Positions 18,002 through 26,646 of a DNA stretch of 64,000 nt are shown piece by piece. Within the stretch, counting starts at the first letter, position 1. Each line of letters opens with the position of its first letter. Position numbers and translations under genes: made by a program. Source of the DNA: Micromonospora zingiberis (GTDB lineage Bacteria > Actinomycetota > Actinomycetes > Mycobacteriales > Micromonosporaceae); contig NZ_SJJR01000006.1 of NCBI RefSeq assembly GCF_004331455.1, forward strand, positions 124,001 through 188,000. Direction: 5' to 3'. The notes under the pieces are model-generated. The model made no database searches, was not told the origin of the DNA, and worked only from the letters and a program-made list of their open reading frames with translations.

Positions 18002-18495
18002 TGTACGTCATCGGCATCGACCCGGGCCCCGTAGCGGGCATCGCTCTGCTCATCGGGCAGCCCGCCGACATCGGTGGCGCATGGTTCCCCCGTCTGCTGG
18101 GCGCTGAGGCCCTCCAGGTGACCCACGGCCTCACCACGTACGTCCTGGACGGTCTGCTGAACGTCGTGGTGCCGCAGTCCACCGTCGTGGCCGTCGAGCG
18201 GTTCGTCGTTGGTCCCCGGGCCGCCCGGTCGGCGCACGCCGGTTCCGGCGAGGTCACCCGGGAGCTGGTCGGGGTCATCGCGCACTGGGCGAAGCGGAAC
18301 CAGTTGACGTGCCGCGAGCGCTCCGCCGCCGAGGTGAAGCCCTGGGCCACCGACGACCGGCTCACCAAGGCCGGGTTGCTGGACGTGACCAAGGGGATGC
18401 GCCACGCCCGCGACGCCGCCCGGCACGCACTGTTCTGCGCCGTCCGAGACTTCGGCCTGGCCGACCCGCTGAGCCGCCGGGCTGGTGCCCTGTGA
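18001..18495 (+). CDS. RuvC-like Holliday junction resolvase
   Basis: A 164-residue RNase H-fold endonuclease. The acidic catalytic positions are recognisable: D7 in VIGIDPGPVAGIAL, E66 in VVAVERF, and D138 in RHARDAARHA. It should cleave branched DNA made by phage recombination or late replication before packaging. The start ATG overlaps the helicase stop by one base, and the end overlaps the next gene by 4 bp. Confidence 0.85.
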   Translation: MYVIGIDPGPVAGIALLIGQPADIGGAWFPRLLGAEALQVTHGLTTYVLDGLLNVVVPQSTVVAVERFVVGPRAARSAHAGSGEVTRELVGVIAHWAKRNQLTCRERSAAEVKPWATDDRLTKAGLLDVTKGMRHARDAARHALFCAVRDFGLADPLSRRAGAL

Positions 18496-18860
18496 ACCGG
18501 GAATCGCCCCTGCCGGGGCAGGTCCTCGCTGTCGCTGACCTTGACAGCGCCTACGACGACGGGCAGCGCGAACTCACCGACGACCTCGGTGTGGCCAACC
18601 TCCTGACGTCCAAGGTGTCGGGTAGCGAGATGCACAAGCCTGTACTCGACATCGATCTGCCGGCGAAGTTGCTGCCGTCGAGCACACCCGGACACTTCCA
18701 CCTGCTGATCGACCGAGAGATGTCGTGGGAGGCGTACCTCCATCTGCTCGACGCCCTGGTGGTCGTGGGTCTCATCGAGCCGGGCTACGCGAACGCCAGC
18801 CGGGAGCGTGGCCACACAGCCATCCGCCTGCCATGGATCCGGAAGGCCGGTGACCAGTGA
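18492..18860 (+). CDS. Hypothetical phage protein
   Basis: A 122-residue protein on GTG 18492 (GTGA overlap) sandwiched between the resolvase and the primase-polymerase genes. The C-terminal part (WEAYLHLLDALVVVGLIEPG) resembles the recognition portion of a winged helix, but no family can be named. The overlaps on both sides support expression with the replication genes. Confidence 0.6.
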   Translation: MNRESPLPGQVLAVADLDSAYDDGQRELTDDLGVANLLTSKVSGSEMHKPVLDIDLPAKLLPSSTPGHFHLLIDREMSWEAYLHLLDALVVVGLIEPGYANASRERGHTAIRLPWIRKAGDQ

Positions 18861-21800
18861 CCAAGCCCTACGCCGATGGTGTTGCTGACTACTCCCTCGC
18901 GGGGTGGCCGTGCATCCTGCCGGTCCCCGGAGCCGCGAAGCACCCGCCACCGGTCGGGTACACCGGCGCGGACGGACGCGACACCGACCCGCAGACCCTC
19001 GTGCTCTGGTCGGTCACGCACGCCGATCACTCGATCGCCCTGCGGATGCCGGACGGCGTGATCGGGATCGACGTCGACCACTACACCAAGGGGTCGGTCG
19101 AGAAGCGTGGCGGGGACAGCCTGGCCGGGTACGAGCAGCGGTGGGGCACGCTGCCCGCCACCTGGCGGTCGAGCGCCCGCGCGCTGCCGTCGGGGATCCG
19201 GTTCTACCGGGTGCCGGCCGGCAGGTACGCCACCAAGCTCGGCGAGTCCATCGAGATCATCCAGCGGCACCACCGGTACGCCGTGGTCTGGCCCAGCCCG
19301 CACCACGAGGTCGGAGCCCCGTACCTCTGGTACGACCCGGCCGGAGCGGTCAGCGCCACCGTGCCGAAGCCGAACGAGCTGCCGGAGCTGCCCGAAGCGT
19401 GGGTGGCAGGGCTACGCGAGGGCGCCACCGAGGCCGGGCCGGTCGCCTCGGACATCGGGCGGGGGCAGATGCTGCTGTCCGCCCTGATGGCCGACCAGCG
19501 CGCGGCCTGCGCCGAGGTCGCCGACGCCGCCCGCAAAGCCACCGCCGAGCTGGTCGCCGCAACGTCCGGGTCCCGGCACGACACCGCCACCGCCCGGACC
19601 CACCACCTCGTCCAGCTCGGCGCCACCGGGCACCCCGGAGCGGCCGGCGCGCTACTGGAACTGCGGGAGCAGTGGGCGACCCTCACGGCTGGAGAGGGCC
19701 GTGAGGACGAGTTCGACCGGATGCTGCTCACCTCCGCGCGCAAGGCCGTCACCGTGGTCGGCCCGGTGCCGGTCGACCGGGACCCGTGCTTCGCCGTCGG
19801 GGTTATCCCCATGGCCGCCCCCGCACCTGTGGACAACCGGCCGGGCGGCGGACAACCGGGCTACGACGTGCCGGAGCCGATCGAGCCCGACCGCGAGATG
19901 CACCCGTTCGAGGTCATCGGCGCGCACGAGTTCAACCCACCCGGCTACCTCGACCAGACCCTCGCCGACGCCGTCCTCGCACGGACCCAGCTGGTGCTGC
20001 GGTACGCCCACGACGCCCGGGTGTGGCTGCTACGCGGACCCGACGTCTGGGACGTCCGACACGACCTGTCCGGCTGGGCGGTCGCCCTGCTCGCCGACCG
20101 GATGCCCCAGGGCGACCCCGAGGCGGAGAAAGGTAGCGAGCCTCGTAGTCAGGCGGAGCGGCGTAAGAAGTTCATGACCGCCTCGTCGGCCCGGGGCATC
20201 TCCGCCAAGATGCGTGACCGCGTGGCCGGCGGCGTGCACCCCAACGCGCTCAAGCTCGGCAACCTCGACCGGGAGCCCTGGCTGCTCTGGGCGGGCGGTA
20301 CGGCGTGGGACCTGCGCGCCAGCCTGAACGCCCCCGTCCCGGCCTGGGTGGACCCGGGGACACCTCACCTGCACAGCGCCGCGATGGCCCCGGACGTGCG
20401 GCCCACGCCGCTGTGGGACGCCTTCCTGGCGGCGGTGTGGCCGGACCCCGCGCTGCGGGCCTGGGCGCTGCGGGTGCTGTCGGTGACCGCGACCGGCTAC
20501 AGCGACAAAGCCCTGCCCATCATGATCGGCAAGAAGGACCGCGGTAAGACGCAGGTGGTCGCCCTGATCATGTCGGTGCTCGGCACCTACGCCCACGCCG
20601 CCGACGCCCGTCTGCTCGGCGGTGCCGACAAGGCCCACGCCTCGATCATCTACGCGCTGATGGGCCGCCGGCTCAGCTTCATCGACGAGGGCCCCCGCGA
20701 GGGCCGACTCGGGCAGGAACGGCTCAAGCAGCTCACCGGCGGCGGAGAGCTGACCGGCAACGCGATGAACCAGAACCCGGTCACCTGGGCACCCACCCAC
20801 ACGCTGGTACTCACCGCCAACGACGAGCCGATCCTCACCGACCCCGCCGTCCGCAGCCGGGTCCGGCTCATCCCCTGCGAGGGCGACCCGGAGCAGGTCA
20901 TCGCCGCACGCGCCGCCATCGGACACCCGAGCGGACGCGCCTGGCGGGCCGAGGCCCCCGGCGTGCTGGCCCAGCTCATGAAAGAGGCCGCGGCGTGGCT
21001 GGCCGACCCCGCCAGCGCGCTCACCGTGGCAGCACCCGAGGCGTACCGGTTCCGAGCCGAGGAGATCGCCGCCGAGCAGGACCCGATCGCCACCTGGCTG
21101 TCCGAGGAGACCGAACCCGACGAGTACGGCGAGCGCAGCCGGACCCTCTACGAGGCGTTCGTGGCATGGGCCCGGGTGGGCAAGCCCGGTGGGTGGACAC
21201 CCCCGAGCGAGACGAAGTGGGGCCGCGAGCTCAACGAGCGTGGGTATCCGACCCAGCACACGAGGACAGGCAAGCGGCGCGCGCTCCGTCTCCGGCAGCA
21301 CGGCGGAGGGTGGTTGCCGACGGTCGGGAACGGGCCGATCGGGGTCCAGACCAACCCGTCACCAGAAGGGCCCAACCCGTCACGCCAGACCCCCAACCCG
21401 TCACCGCTGGCCCCCGACCTACCGCCGCAGACGCAGCCGATCGGCCCAATCTCGCCCTCGCGTGACGGGTTGGGCCCTTCTGGTGACGGGTTGGTGACGG
21501 GTTCAAACGCCAACCCGTCACAGACAGAACCCCAGGTCAGTACCGAAATTGAGGGGGTCCGTGACGGGTGTGACGGGTTGACCTCCCTCCCTTACACACA
21601 CGCGCGCACACACGCACAGGAAGGCCCAGGGGGAAAACTCCACCAACCCGTCACACCCGTCACCACAAAAAAACAAACCAAGATCACCAAGGCAGCCCAG
21701 AAAGAGGCGGAGCGGGCCGAGGCTCGGCGGGCCGCCGCGGGCGAATCCGTACCACTGCCGGTAGCCGTGGACCGGTCTGGCGTCATCACCAGCCTGACGC

Positions 21801-23560
21801 TGGCGGCTGCCGGTCCGGTCATCGCCGAGGCCATCACCCGGGCGGGCGCGCTGACCGTGGACGTGGAAACCTCCGGGTACCCGGTCGGTCACGCGGACTA
21901 CGCGCTGCGCACCGTCCAGCTCGGCGACGAGCAGACCGCCGTGGTGCTCGACCCGGCTGACCCGGCGCAGGCCGAGGTGATCCGGACGGCCCTGGTCGCC
22001 GCACCCCGGCTGCACGCCCACTCGGCCACCGCCGACCTGGTCCCGCTGGCGTACGCCGGACTGCTCGACGAGTCCGCGTGGGACCGGATGTACGACACGG
22101 TCATCCCCGCGAAGCTCGCCGACCCCAGCAGCACCGGCAGTGACCCGGCACTCAAGCAGCTCGCCGAGGCGGTACTCGGTGCAGCGGCCACCGCCCCGAC
22201 GGCGGACAAGGCCCGCGCCACCCTGTTCAAGGCGAACGGCTGGCTGACCGACACCAAGCCGCTGACCCCGGTGGAGCGGTCGGGATGGGCGCAGGTCGAC
22301 TCCTCGTGCACGACGATGATCCGCTACGCCGCCTCCGACGTACTCGACACCGCCGCCCTCGCCGTCAGGCTGCCGCAGCTGCCCGCCGAGGTGGTGGAGC
22401 GGGAACGGGCGGTGCAGCGCATCACCGCCCGGGTGACCCACCGGGGCGTGCGGGTGGACAGGGAGCAGGTGTCCCGGCTGGAGGCCGAGCACACCCCGGC
22501 CATGCACGCCGCCGCCGAACGGATCCACACCCTGGGTGTGGAGAGCGCCGGCAGCGACCGGCAACTCGCCGAGCGACTCACCGCGCTGGGCGTGACCCTG
22601 CCCCGCACCCAGCCGAGCACCCGGCACCCTCAGGGACAACCCAGCGTGGCCGCTGGCGTCCTGGAGGGTCTCAAGGCGACCCCGGGCGAGGCCGGTGACC
22701 TGATCGCCGCCGTACTCGACTACCGGCACCACGAGACCGTCCTGTCGACGTTCCTGGAGCCGTACCGGGTGCTCTGCGACTCCGGCGACGGCCGGGCCCG
22801 ACCCACTGTCTACACCCTCGGCACCGACACCGGCCGCATGTCCTGCGTCCGCCCCAACCTCCAGCAGCTTCCCCGCGAGGGCGGTGTCCGCGCCTGCATC
22901 ACCGCCGACCCCGGTCACGTCCTCGTCAGCGCCGACTTCAGCGGGGTCGAGATCCGGGTCATGGCCGCGCTCAGTCAGGACCCGGAACTGATCCGGCAAC
23001 TGCGCGAGGGCGTTGACCTGCACGCCATGGTCGCCGAGATCGCCTTCGGGGCCGGCTGGACCAAGGCCAACCGGTACACCGCCAAGCGAGGCGTGTTCGG
23101 ATGGGCCTACGGCGGCGGCATCGAGAGCCTCGCCCGCCAGCTCGGGGTCACCGCCGAGGTCATGCAGGCCATCGTGGACGCCCTCCGGCAGATCGCCCCC
23201 GACTACGTGGCCTGGGCCGACGAGATGAAGCGCATGGTGCGCTCCGGCGCCACCCAGATGCCCACCTACTCCGGCCGGACCATCCACCTGCCCCGCGAGT
23301 ACCCGCACAAGGCACCCAACTACGCCATCCAGGGCACCGCGCGAGAACTGCTCGTGGACGCCCTGCTCGCCTGGGACCAGACCCGCTGGGCCGGAGGCGT
23401 GGTCCTGCCGGTGCACGACGAGATCGTGGCCATGGTCCCCGAGGCCGACGCCGAGCAGGCCACCGCCGAACTGGTCCGCTGCATGACCCGCGAACTGCAC
23501 GGCATCTCGATCGTGGCCGAGGCCAGTGAGCCGTCCTTCGCCTGGAGGGACTCGGTATGA
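18857..23560 (+). CDS. Primase-polymerase / SF3 helicase / family A DNA polymerase fusion
   Basis: A single uninterrupted 1567-residue reading frame with three enzymes in order. Residues about 5-200 are a bifunctional primase-polymerase (IDVDH near residue 70, SGIRFYR, and a His at IIQRHHRYAVVWPS). Residues about 520-770 are a D5/P4-type SF3 helicase: Walker A GKKDRGKT (558-565), Walker B LSFIDEGP, and sensor LTANDEP. After a low-complexity linker (832-935) comes a family A polymerase, with a 3'-5' exonuclease-like part (DVETSG, about 1002) and polymerase motifs A (D1360 in SADFSGVEIRV), B (K1410, RYTAKRGVFGWAYGG) and C (D1521, VHDEI). It could prime, unwind and copy phage DNA alone. The linker DNA carries iterons. 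GTG start in a 4-bp overlap. Confidence 0.88.
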   Translation: MTKPYADGVADYSLAGWPCILPVPGAAKHPPPVGYTGADGRDTDPQTLVLWSVTHADHSIALRMPDGVIGIDVDHYTKGSVEKRGGDSLAGYEQRWGTLPATWRSSARALPSGIRFYRVPAGRYATKLGESIEIIQRHHRYAVVWPSPHHEVGAPYLWYDPAGAVSATVPKPNELPELPEAWVAGLREGATEAGPVASDIGRGQMLLSALMADQRAACAEVADAARKATAELVAATSGSRHDTATARTHHLVQLGATGHPGAAGALLELREQWATLTAGEGREDEFDRMLLTSARKAVTVVGPVPVDRDPCFAVGVIPMAAPAPVDNRPGGGQPGYDVPEPIEPDREMHPFEVIGAHEFNPPGYLDQTLADAVLARTQLVLRYAHDARVWLLRGPDVWDVRHDLSGWAVALLADRMPQGDPEAEKGSEPRSQAERRKKFMTASSARGISAKMRDRVAGGVHPNALKLGNLDREPWLLWAGGTAWDLRASLNAPVPAWVDPGTPHLHSAAMAPDVRPTPLWDAFLAAVWPDPALRAWALRVLSVTATGYSDKALPIMIGKKDRGKTQVVALIMSVLGTYAHAADARLLGGADKAHASIIYALMGRRLSFIDEGPREGRLGQERLKQLTGGGELTGNAMNQNPVTWAPTHTLVLTANDEPILTDPAVRSRVRLIPCEGDPEQVIAARAAIGHPSGRAWRAEAPGVLAQLMKEAAAWLADPASALTVAAPEAYRFRAEEIAAEQDPIATWLSEETEPDEYGERSRTLYEAFVAWARVGKPGGWTPPSETKWGRELNERGYPTQHTRTGKRRALRLRQHGGGWLPTVGNGPIGVQTNPSPEGPNPSRQTPNPSPLAPDLPPQTQPIGPISPSRDGLGPSGDGLVTGSNANPSQTEPQVSTEIEGVRDGCDGLTSLPYTHARTHAQEGPGGKLHQPVTPVTTKKQTKITKAAQKEAERAEARRAAAGESVPLPVAVDRSGVITSLTLAAAGPVIAEAITRAGALTVDVETSGYPVGHADYALRTVQLGDEQTAVVLDPADPAQAEVIRTALVAAPRLHAHSATADLVPLAYAGLLDESAWDRMYDTVIPAKLADPSSTGSDPALKQLAEAVLGAAATAPTADKARATLFKANGWLTDTKPLTPVERSGWAQVDSSCTTMIRYAASDVLDTAALAVRLPQLPAEVVERERAVQRITARVTHRGVRVDREQVSRLEAEHTPAMHAAAERIHTLGVESAGSDRQLAERLTALGVTLPRTQPSTRHPQGQPSVAAGVLEGLKATPGEAGDLIAAVLDYRHHETVLSTFLEPYRVLCDSGDGRARPTVYTLGTDTGRMSCVRPNLQQLPREGGVRACITADPGHVLVSADFSGVEIRVMAALSQDPELIRQLREGVDLHAMVAEIAFGAGWTKANRYTAKRGVFGWAYGGGIESLARQLGVTAEVMQAIVDALRQIAPDYVAWADEMKRMVRSGATQMPTYSGRTIHLPREYPHKAPNYAIQGTARELLVDALLAWDQTRWAGGVVLPVHDEIVAMVPEADAEQATAELVRCMTRELHGISIVAEASEPSFAWRDSV
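21351..21663. repeat. Iteron array with perfect 34-bp inverted repeat; candidate replication origin
   Basis: The 11-mer CAACCCGTCAC occurs in eight exact copies: plus at 21352, 21373, 21394, 21511 and 21644, minus at 21462, 21483 and 21570. Near matches lie at 21494, 21561 and 21653. Several neighbours are spaced exactly 21 bp, two helical turns. The segment 21351-21384 is a perfect inverted repeat of 21461-21494, with a 76-bp loop. An A-rich patch (21664-21680) lies directly beside the last copies. The array is inside the linker of the replication fusion gene. Iterons next to an initiator gene are the classic sign of an origin; the function is inferred. Confidence 0.75.
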
Positions 23561-24267
23561 CCGCCGCCCCGGTTCCTCCCGCGCACGCACAGGTACCGCA
23601 CGACCCGAGGAGCACCATGGCCCTGACCCCGCACCACTGGCACGCCACCGCCGCCGCCTGGTCCCTCCACCATACGCGCGGCGCCCTGGTCCGCCGCGCC
23701 ACCGACGCCGCCCTCCAGCGCGGTGAGGCGCTCATCGCCGCCGGGCCGATCTCGTCGCCCACCTACGGCACCCGCCACGCCGTGGGTGGGCACGGCGACC
23801 CGGTCAGCGCCACGCTGACGCTCGATCACACCCCGCCGAGTGTCGGGTCATGGGGTGAGCTGATCTCGCGTCTCGACGGCCGGCTGGGCTGGCTCGCCCG
23901 ACAGGTCGGGGGCACCCCGAGGGTTGTGAGGCCACTGGAGCGGGTCATCGACGTCATCCCGCGCCTGGCGCCCGGCACCGCCCGCGTCGTCCACCGGCAC
24001 CTCGTCGACGAACTCGCCTGGGTGTCCGCCCTGCCGATCGACTGGACCCCGGTCCGCCGCCCCCTCACCGGCGTCGACTGCCCCGCCTGCGCCACCCGAC
24101 AACTCACCGTGCAGTGCGCCGGCCCGGTCGACGCCTGGACCGTCGTCTGCGTCTGCCGCTGCACCGGTGTCGGCTGCCGGTGCGGGGTGGTGGGGGCGGT
24201 GGAGGGTGTGCCGCACATCTGGCGGCGCGCAGACGTCATCGGCGCGGTCGCCGGAGGTGCCCGGTGA
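23557..24267 (+). CDS. Hypothetical phage protein with C-terminal Cys-rich (zinc-ribbon-like) region
   Basis: A 236-residue protein with an ATGA overlap with the polymerase fusion. A helical N-terminal region (HATAAAWSLHHTRGALVRRA) leads to a C-terminal Cys cluster: CPAC, then VCVCRCTGVGCRCG. This layout is seen in actinophage proteins of unknown function located after replication genes. The zinc-ribbon reading is from cysteine spacing only. Confidence 0.65.
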   Translation: MTAAPVPPAHAQVPHDPRSTMALTPHHWHATAAAWSLHHTRGALVRRATDAALQRGEALIAAGPISSPTYGTRHAVGGHGDPVSATLTLDHTPPSVGSWGELISRLDGRLGWLARQVGGTPRVVRPLERVIDVIPRLAPGTARVVHRHLVDELAWVSALPIDWTPVRRPLTGVDCPACATRQLTVQCAGPVDAWTVVCVCRCTGVGCRCGVVGAVEGVPHIWRRADVIGAVAGGAR

Positions 24268-24437
24268 AGAAGTGCGGTGCAACCAACCCGACGCTCGGAC
24301 TCCGCTGCGACCGCGAGCCCCACCCGCCAGGCACCGCCCACTACCAGGACAACGGCAACGGTGTGCGCGCCTGGTACGAGCCCTTCGTCATCGGCGCGGT
24401 CGCGGGGGCCGCGCCCAACCAAGCCCGCATCAACTGA
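24264..24437 (+). CDS. Small Cys/His phage protein
   Basis: A 57-residue ORF on GTG 24264 (GTGA overlap). Its N-terminal half, CGATNPTLGLRCDREPHPPG, with a further His, could coordinate a metal ion. It is followed by a 25-bp gap and the next gene. No function recognised. Confidence 0.5.
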   Translation: MKKCGATNPTLGLRCDREPHPPGTAHYQDNGNGVRAWYEPFVIGAVAGAAPNQARIN

Positions 24438-24462
24438 CCCGCACCGACCGAAGGAGAGCACC

Positions 24463-24834
24463 GTGAAGCGTCAGACCCACACCCTCACCATCACCGAGAC
24501 CGTCGAAGGCGGCATCACCGAGCAGGAGTACGCCGTCCAGTGCCCCGGCGTCACCGACGCCTGCCGCATGTGGCGAGACTGCGCCAAGGACGCGGCGCTG
24601 TCGTTCGACCTCGACCAGGACGAGGACCAGCAAATCGTCCACGGCGAAGAGCACCGGCTCATCGACGACCGGTGGATGGTGCGCACCGACGACTGCTTCG
24701 TCCGCGACAACGACCAGCTCGACGAGGCCGCCGGCGACCTGGAACTGCCCGCAGGAACCTACGAGGTCGACTTCGACAGCGGCGACGACCAGTGCCACCT
24801 GTCGCTCGAAGTGCTCACGCCGTCTGCCGCCTGA
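24463..24834 (+). CDS. Hypothetical acidic phage protein
   Basis: A 123-residue acidic protein. GTG 24463 is preceded by the ribosome site AAGGAG at 24451-24456; the upstream open frame is a shadow. It contains QCPGVTDACRMWRDC and a beta-rich, Asp-rich C-terminal half (TYEVDFDSGDDQCHLSLEV). No family recognised. A hairpin follows the stop. Confidence 0.6.
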   Translation: MKRQTHTLTITETVEGGITEQEYAVQCPGVTDACRMWRDCAKDAALSFDLDQDEDQQIVHGEEHRLIDDRWMVRTDDCFVRDNDQLDEAAGDLELPAGTYEVDFDSGDDQCHLSLEVLTPSAA

Positions 24835-24842
24835 CCCGACAT

Positions 24843-24872
24843 GGCCCGGGGTGTGGCCGTACACCCTGGGCC
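24843..24872 (+). terminator. Hairpin downstream of the acidic protein gene
   Basis: GGCCCGGGGTGT (24843-24854) pairs with ACACCCTGGGCC (24861-24872) with one G-T pair. No T-run follows. It may partly terminate the early transcript. Confidence 0.45.
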
Positions 24873-24898
24873 CACGACCGACCCGAAAGGACCGACCG

Positions 24899-25060
24899 AT
24901 GGCGTGGAACGACGACAGCGAATGGCTCTGCGGGGCATTCCAGGCGCACCCGCCGCGCGAGATGAAGCCGTACCGCTGCACCCAGCCGTACGGGCACGCG
25001 GGACCGCATCGCGCGGACCTCGATGGCGAGATGCTCGCCGAGTGGCCACGCAATCCCTGA
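24899..25060 (+). CDS. Small Cys/His phage protein
   Basis: A 53-residue ORF starting at ATG 24899 after CGAAAGG (24884-24890). Four potential ligands (LCGAF, YRCTQPYGHAGPHRAD) give a C-x-n-C-x5-H-x3-H pattern that could be a small zinc finger. Similar tiny proteins with GHAGPH-type ends are common in actinomycete phages and plasmids. Function unknown. Confidence 0.5.
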   Translation: MAWNDDSEWLCGAFQAHPPREMKPYRCTQPYGHAGPHRADLDGEMLAEWPRNP

Positions 25061-25092
25061 TGCCAACAGAAGTTCCGTTCTGAGGGCATACA

Positions 25093-25290
25093 ATGGAGGG
25101 CATGGACGACGAGATGATCCGACAGCGAGTCCGCGAATTCGCCAACCAAGCGGGCGAGACGGGCGAGGAGTTTGCTGCCCGCGTGCAGGCCCGCGCGAGG
25201 CTGGCCGGAACCACCGGCGCGGAGGCCCTCGCCGGAGCCGAGTCGGGCGCCAAGAGGCTGCGTGAGCTGCCCCGCCCGGAGCAGCCGTGA
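25093..25290 (+). CDS. Small helical phage protein
   Basis: A 65-residue charged helical protein (MIRQRVREFANQAGETGEEF). It overlaps the recombinase gene by 4 bp. ATG 25093 or ATG 25102 may be the start. A -10-like TACAAT (25089-25094) ends 7 bp before the second ATG, which would make a leaderless message starting at 25102. No convincing -35 box is visible. It probably co-expresses with the recombinase. Confidence 0.5.
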   Translation: MEGMDDEMIRQRVREFANQAGETGEEFAARVQARARLAGTTGAEALAGAESGAKRLRELPRPEQP

Positions 25291-26264
25291 CCGACCTCGT
25301 ACCCGTCCAGCGCGACCAGGCGGACCATATCGGCCGCCTGGTCGCCGCGTTCCTCGACGGCCGCCGCTCCCGCCTCACCGCCGAGGCGTACGCCCGCGAC
25401 CTCAAGAGCTGGCTCACCTGGTGTGCCACCAACACCGTCGACCCGCTCGACGCATGGCCCGCCCACGTCCAGATGTGGCTCACGCACCTCACCAACGACC
25501 GGGGCGAGGCCGGCAACACCCGCGCACGCCGCCTCGGTGCCGTCTCCAGCTGGTACGGCTGGCTCATCCGCCACCAGGCCGCCCCCCGCAACCCCGCCCT
25601 CCTGGAGCGCGAGGAACGCCCCGTCCGCGCACCCCGCAAAGCGCCCGCCCTCTCCGACCAGCAGACCGCCGCGCTACTCGCCGCCGCCGACCTCGACAGC
25701 CGACGCGCCGCCGCCATCGTCCACCTGCTGCTCTACACCGGCATCCGCGTCGGCGAGCTGCTCGGGGCGACCACCGCCGATCTGGGCGAGGACCGAGGCC
25801 ACAGCGTGCTCCACGTCCGGGGCAAGGGCGGCAAGGCCCGGGTCGCCAGCCTCGTCCCGCCGGTGATGCTGCGCCTGCACGCCTACCTCGCCGAGCGCCC
25901 CGACGTCGCCGGGACCGAGCTGGTGCCCGCCGGGCAAGCCGGAGCGGGTGGACCCCGGCCACTCATCGCCACCACCCGAGGCAACCCGCTCGACCGCAAG
26001 GAGATCCGGAGATTGCTCCGCCGGCTCGCCAAGGCCGCCGGGCTGCCCGAGGTGCTCGCCGAGCAGATTCGGCCACATTCGACCCGGGCCACGTACGCCA
26101 CCGCCGCCCTCGACGCCGGAGTGCCGGTGCGGGATGTCCAGTACGCGATGGGGCACGCCAGCCCGGTCACGACGGAAGGCTACGACCGGTCGACACTCAG
26201 CCCGGATCGCAGCCCGGCCTACCGACTGATGCAACGGTTCACCGCAGGTAGCGTCGAGACGTGA
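25287..26264 (+). CDS. Tyrosine recombinase (XerC/D-like), second recombinase of the prophage
   Basis: A 325-residue tyrosine recombinase. The N-terminal SAM-like core-binding domain covers about residues 12-105, and the catalytic domain about 120-310. Catalytic residues are R154 (YTGIRVGEL), K180 (GKGGKAR), H264 and R267 (PHSTRATYA), H290 (GHASP) and Y299 (GYDRS). It lies mid-genome, far from the attachment sites, and is most like Xer or plasmid-type resolvases, so dimer resolution or DNA processing is more likely than integration. GTG start in a GTGA overlap. It may have come with a plasmid-like replicon. Confidence 0.85.
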   Translation: MTDLVPVQRDQADHIGRLVAAFLDGRRSRLTAEAYARDLKSWLTWCATNTVDPLDAWPAHVQMWLTHLTNDRGEAGNTRARRLGAVSSWYGWLIRHQAAPRNPALLEREERPVRAPRKAPALSDQQTAALLAAADLDSRRAAAIVHLLLYTGIRVGELLGATTADLGEDRGHSVLHVRGKGGKARVASLVPPVMLRLHAYLAERPDVAGTELVPAGQAGAGGPRPLIATTRGNPLDRKEIRRLLRRLAKAAGLPEVLAEQIRPHSTRATYATAALDAGVPVRDVQYAMGHASPVTTEGYDRSTLSPDRSPAYRLMQRFTAGSVET

Positions 26265-26488
26265 TCACGATCGAGGGCCGCGAGTGGGGCACCGCCGCCG
26301 AGCTGGCCGCAGCACTCGGCCCCGACGTCACCGAGGCGATGATCCGCCGGTGGCGTGACCGCAAGGGCCTGACCACCCGGGCCGGCTACTCCCCGCTGGA
26401 CGAGGCCGCCCGGATCGAGCGGGATGCGCGACTCAACCCACGTGGCCGGCCGCGTCGAGTTGACGTTGGGGCCGCCCTGGTCGCATGA
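26261..26488 (+). CDS. Small helix-turn-helix protein
   Basis: A 75-residue protein on GTG 26261 overlapping the recombinase stop. It resembles a MerR/Xis-type DNA-binding domain (TAAELAAALGPDVTEAMIRR WRDRKG). Coupling to a recombinase suggests a directionality factor or regulator for it. It precedes a strong hairpin at 26523-26561. Confidence 0.6.
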   Translation: MITIEGREWGTAAELAAALGPDVTEAMIRRWRDRKGLTTRAGYSPLDEAARIERDARLNPRGRPRRVDVGAALVA

Positions 26489-26522
26489 TTTGTTCACCTA
26501 CCGCTACAGGCGGAGTGTGCCC

Positions 26523-26561
26523 ACAGCCCGGACGGAGACCCACAGGGTCCGCCCGGGCTGT
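26523..26561. terminator. Transcription terminator between early and late regions
   Basis: ACAGCCCGG (26523-26531) pairs with CCGGGCTGT (26553-26561), and an inner GACCC/GGGTC stem adds to it. It lies after the recombinase-HTH pair and downstream of the minus-strand membrane gene, so it could stop transcripts from both sides. The 158-bp gap 26489-26646 that holds it shows nothing else that I can identify; a cos or pac site cannot be recognised by eye. Confidence 0.6.
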
Positions 26562-26646
26562 CGCGTGTCCGGGGGACGGCCGGCATGCAGGGGCGGGGAG
26601 AGCGGGCAGGCCGGAAGTGGTGCTCTGGCCTGCCCGCACCCCGGAG

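Noticed and set aside
26489..26646. A cos or pac site ahead of terminase
   Set aside because: The location is right, but nothing beyond the terminator hairpin can be recognised by eye, so no packaging site is claimed.
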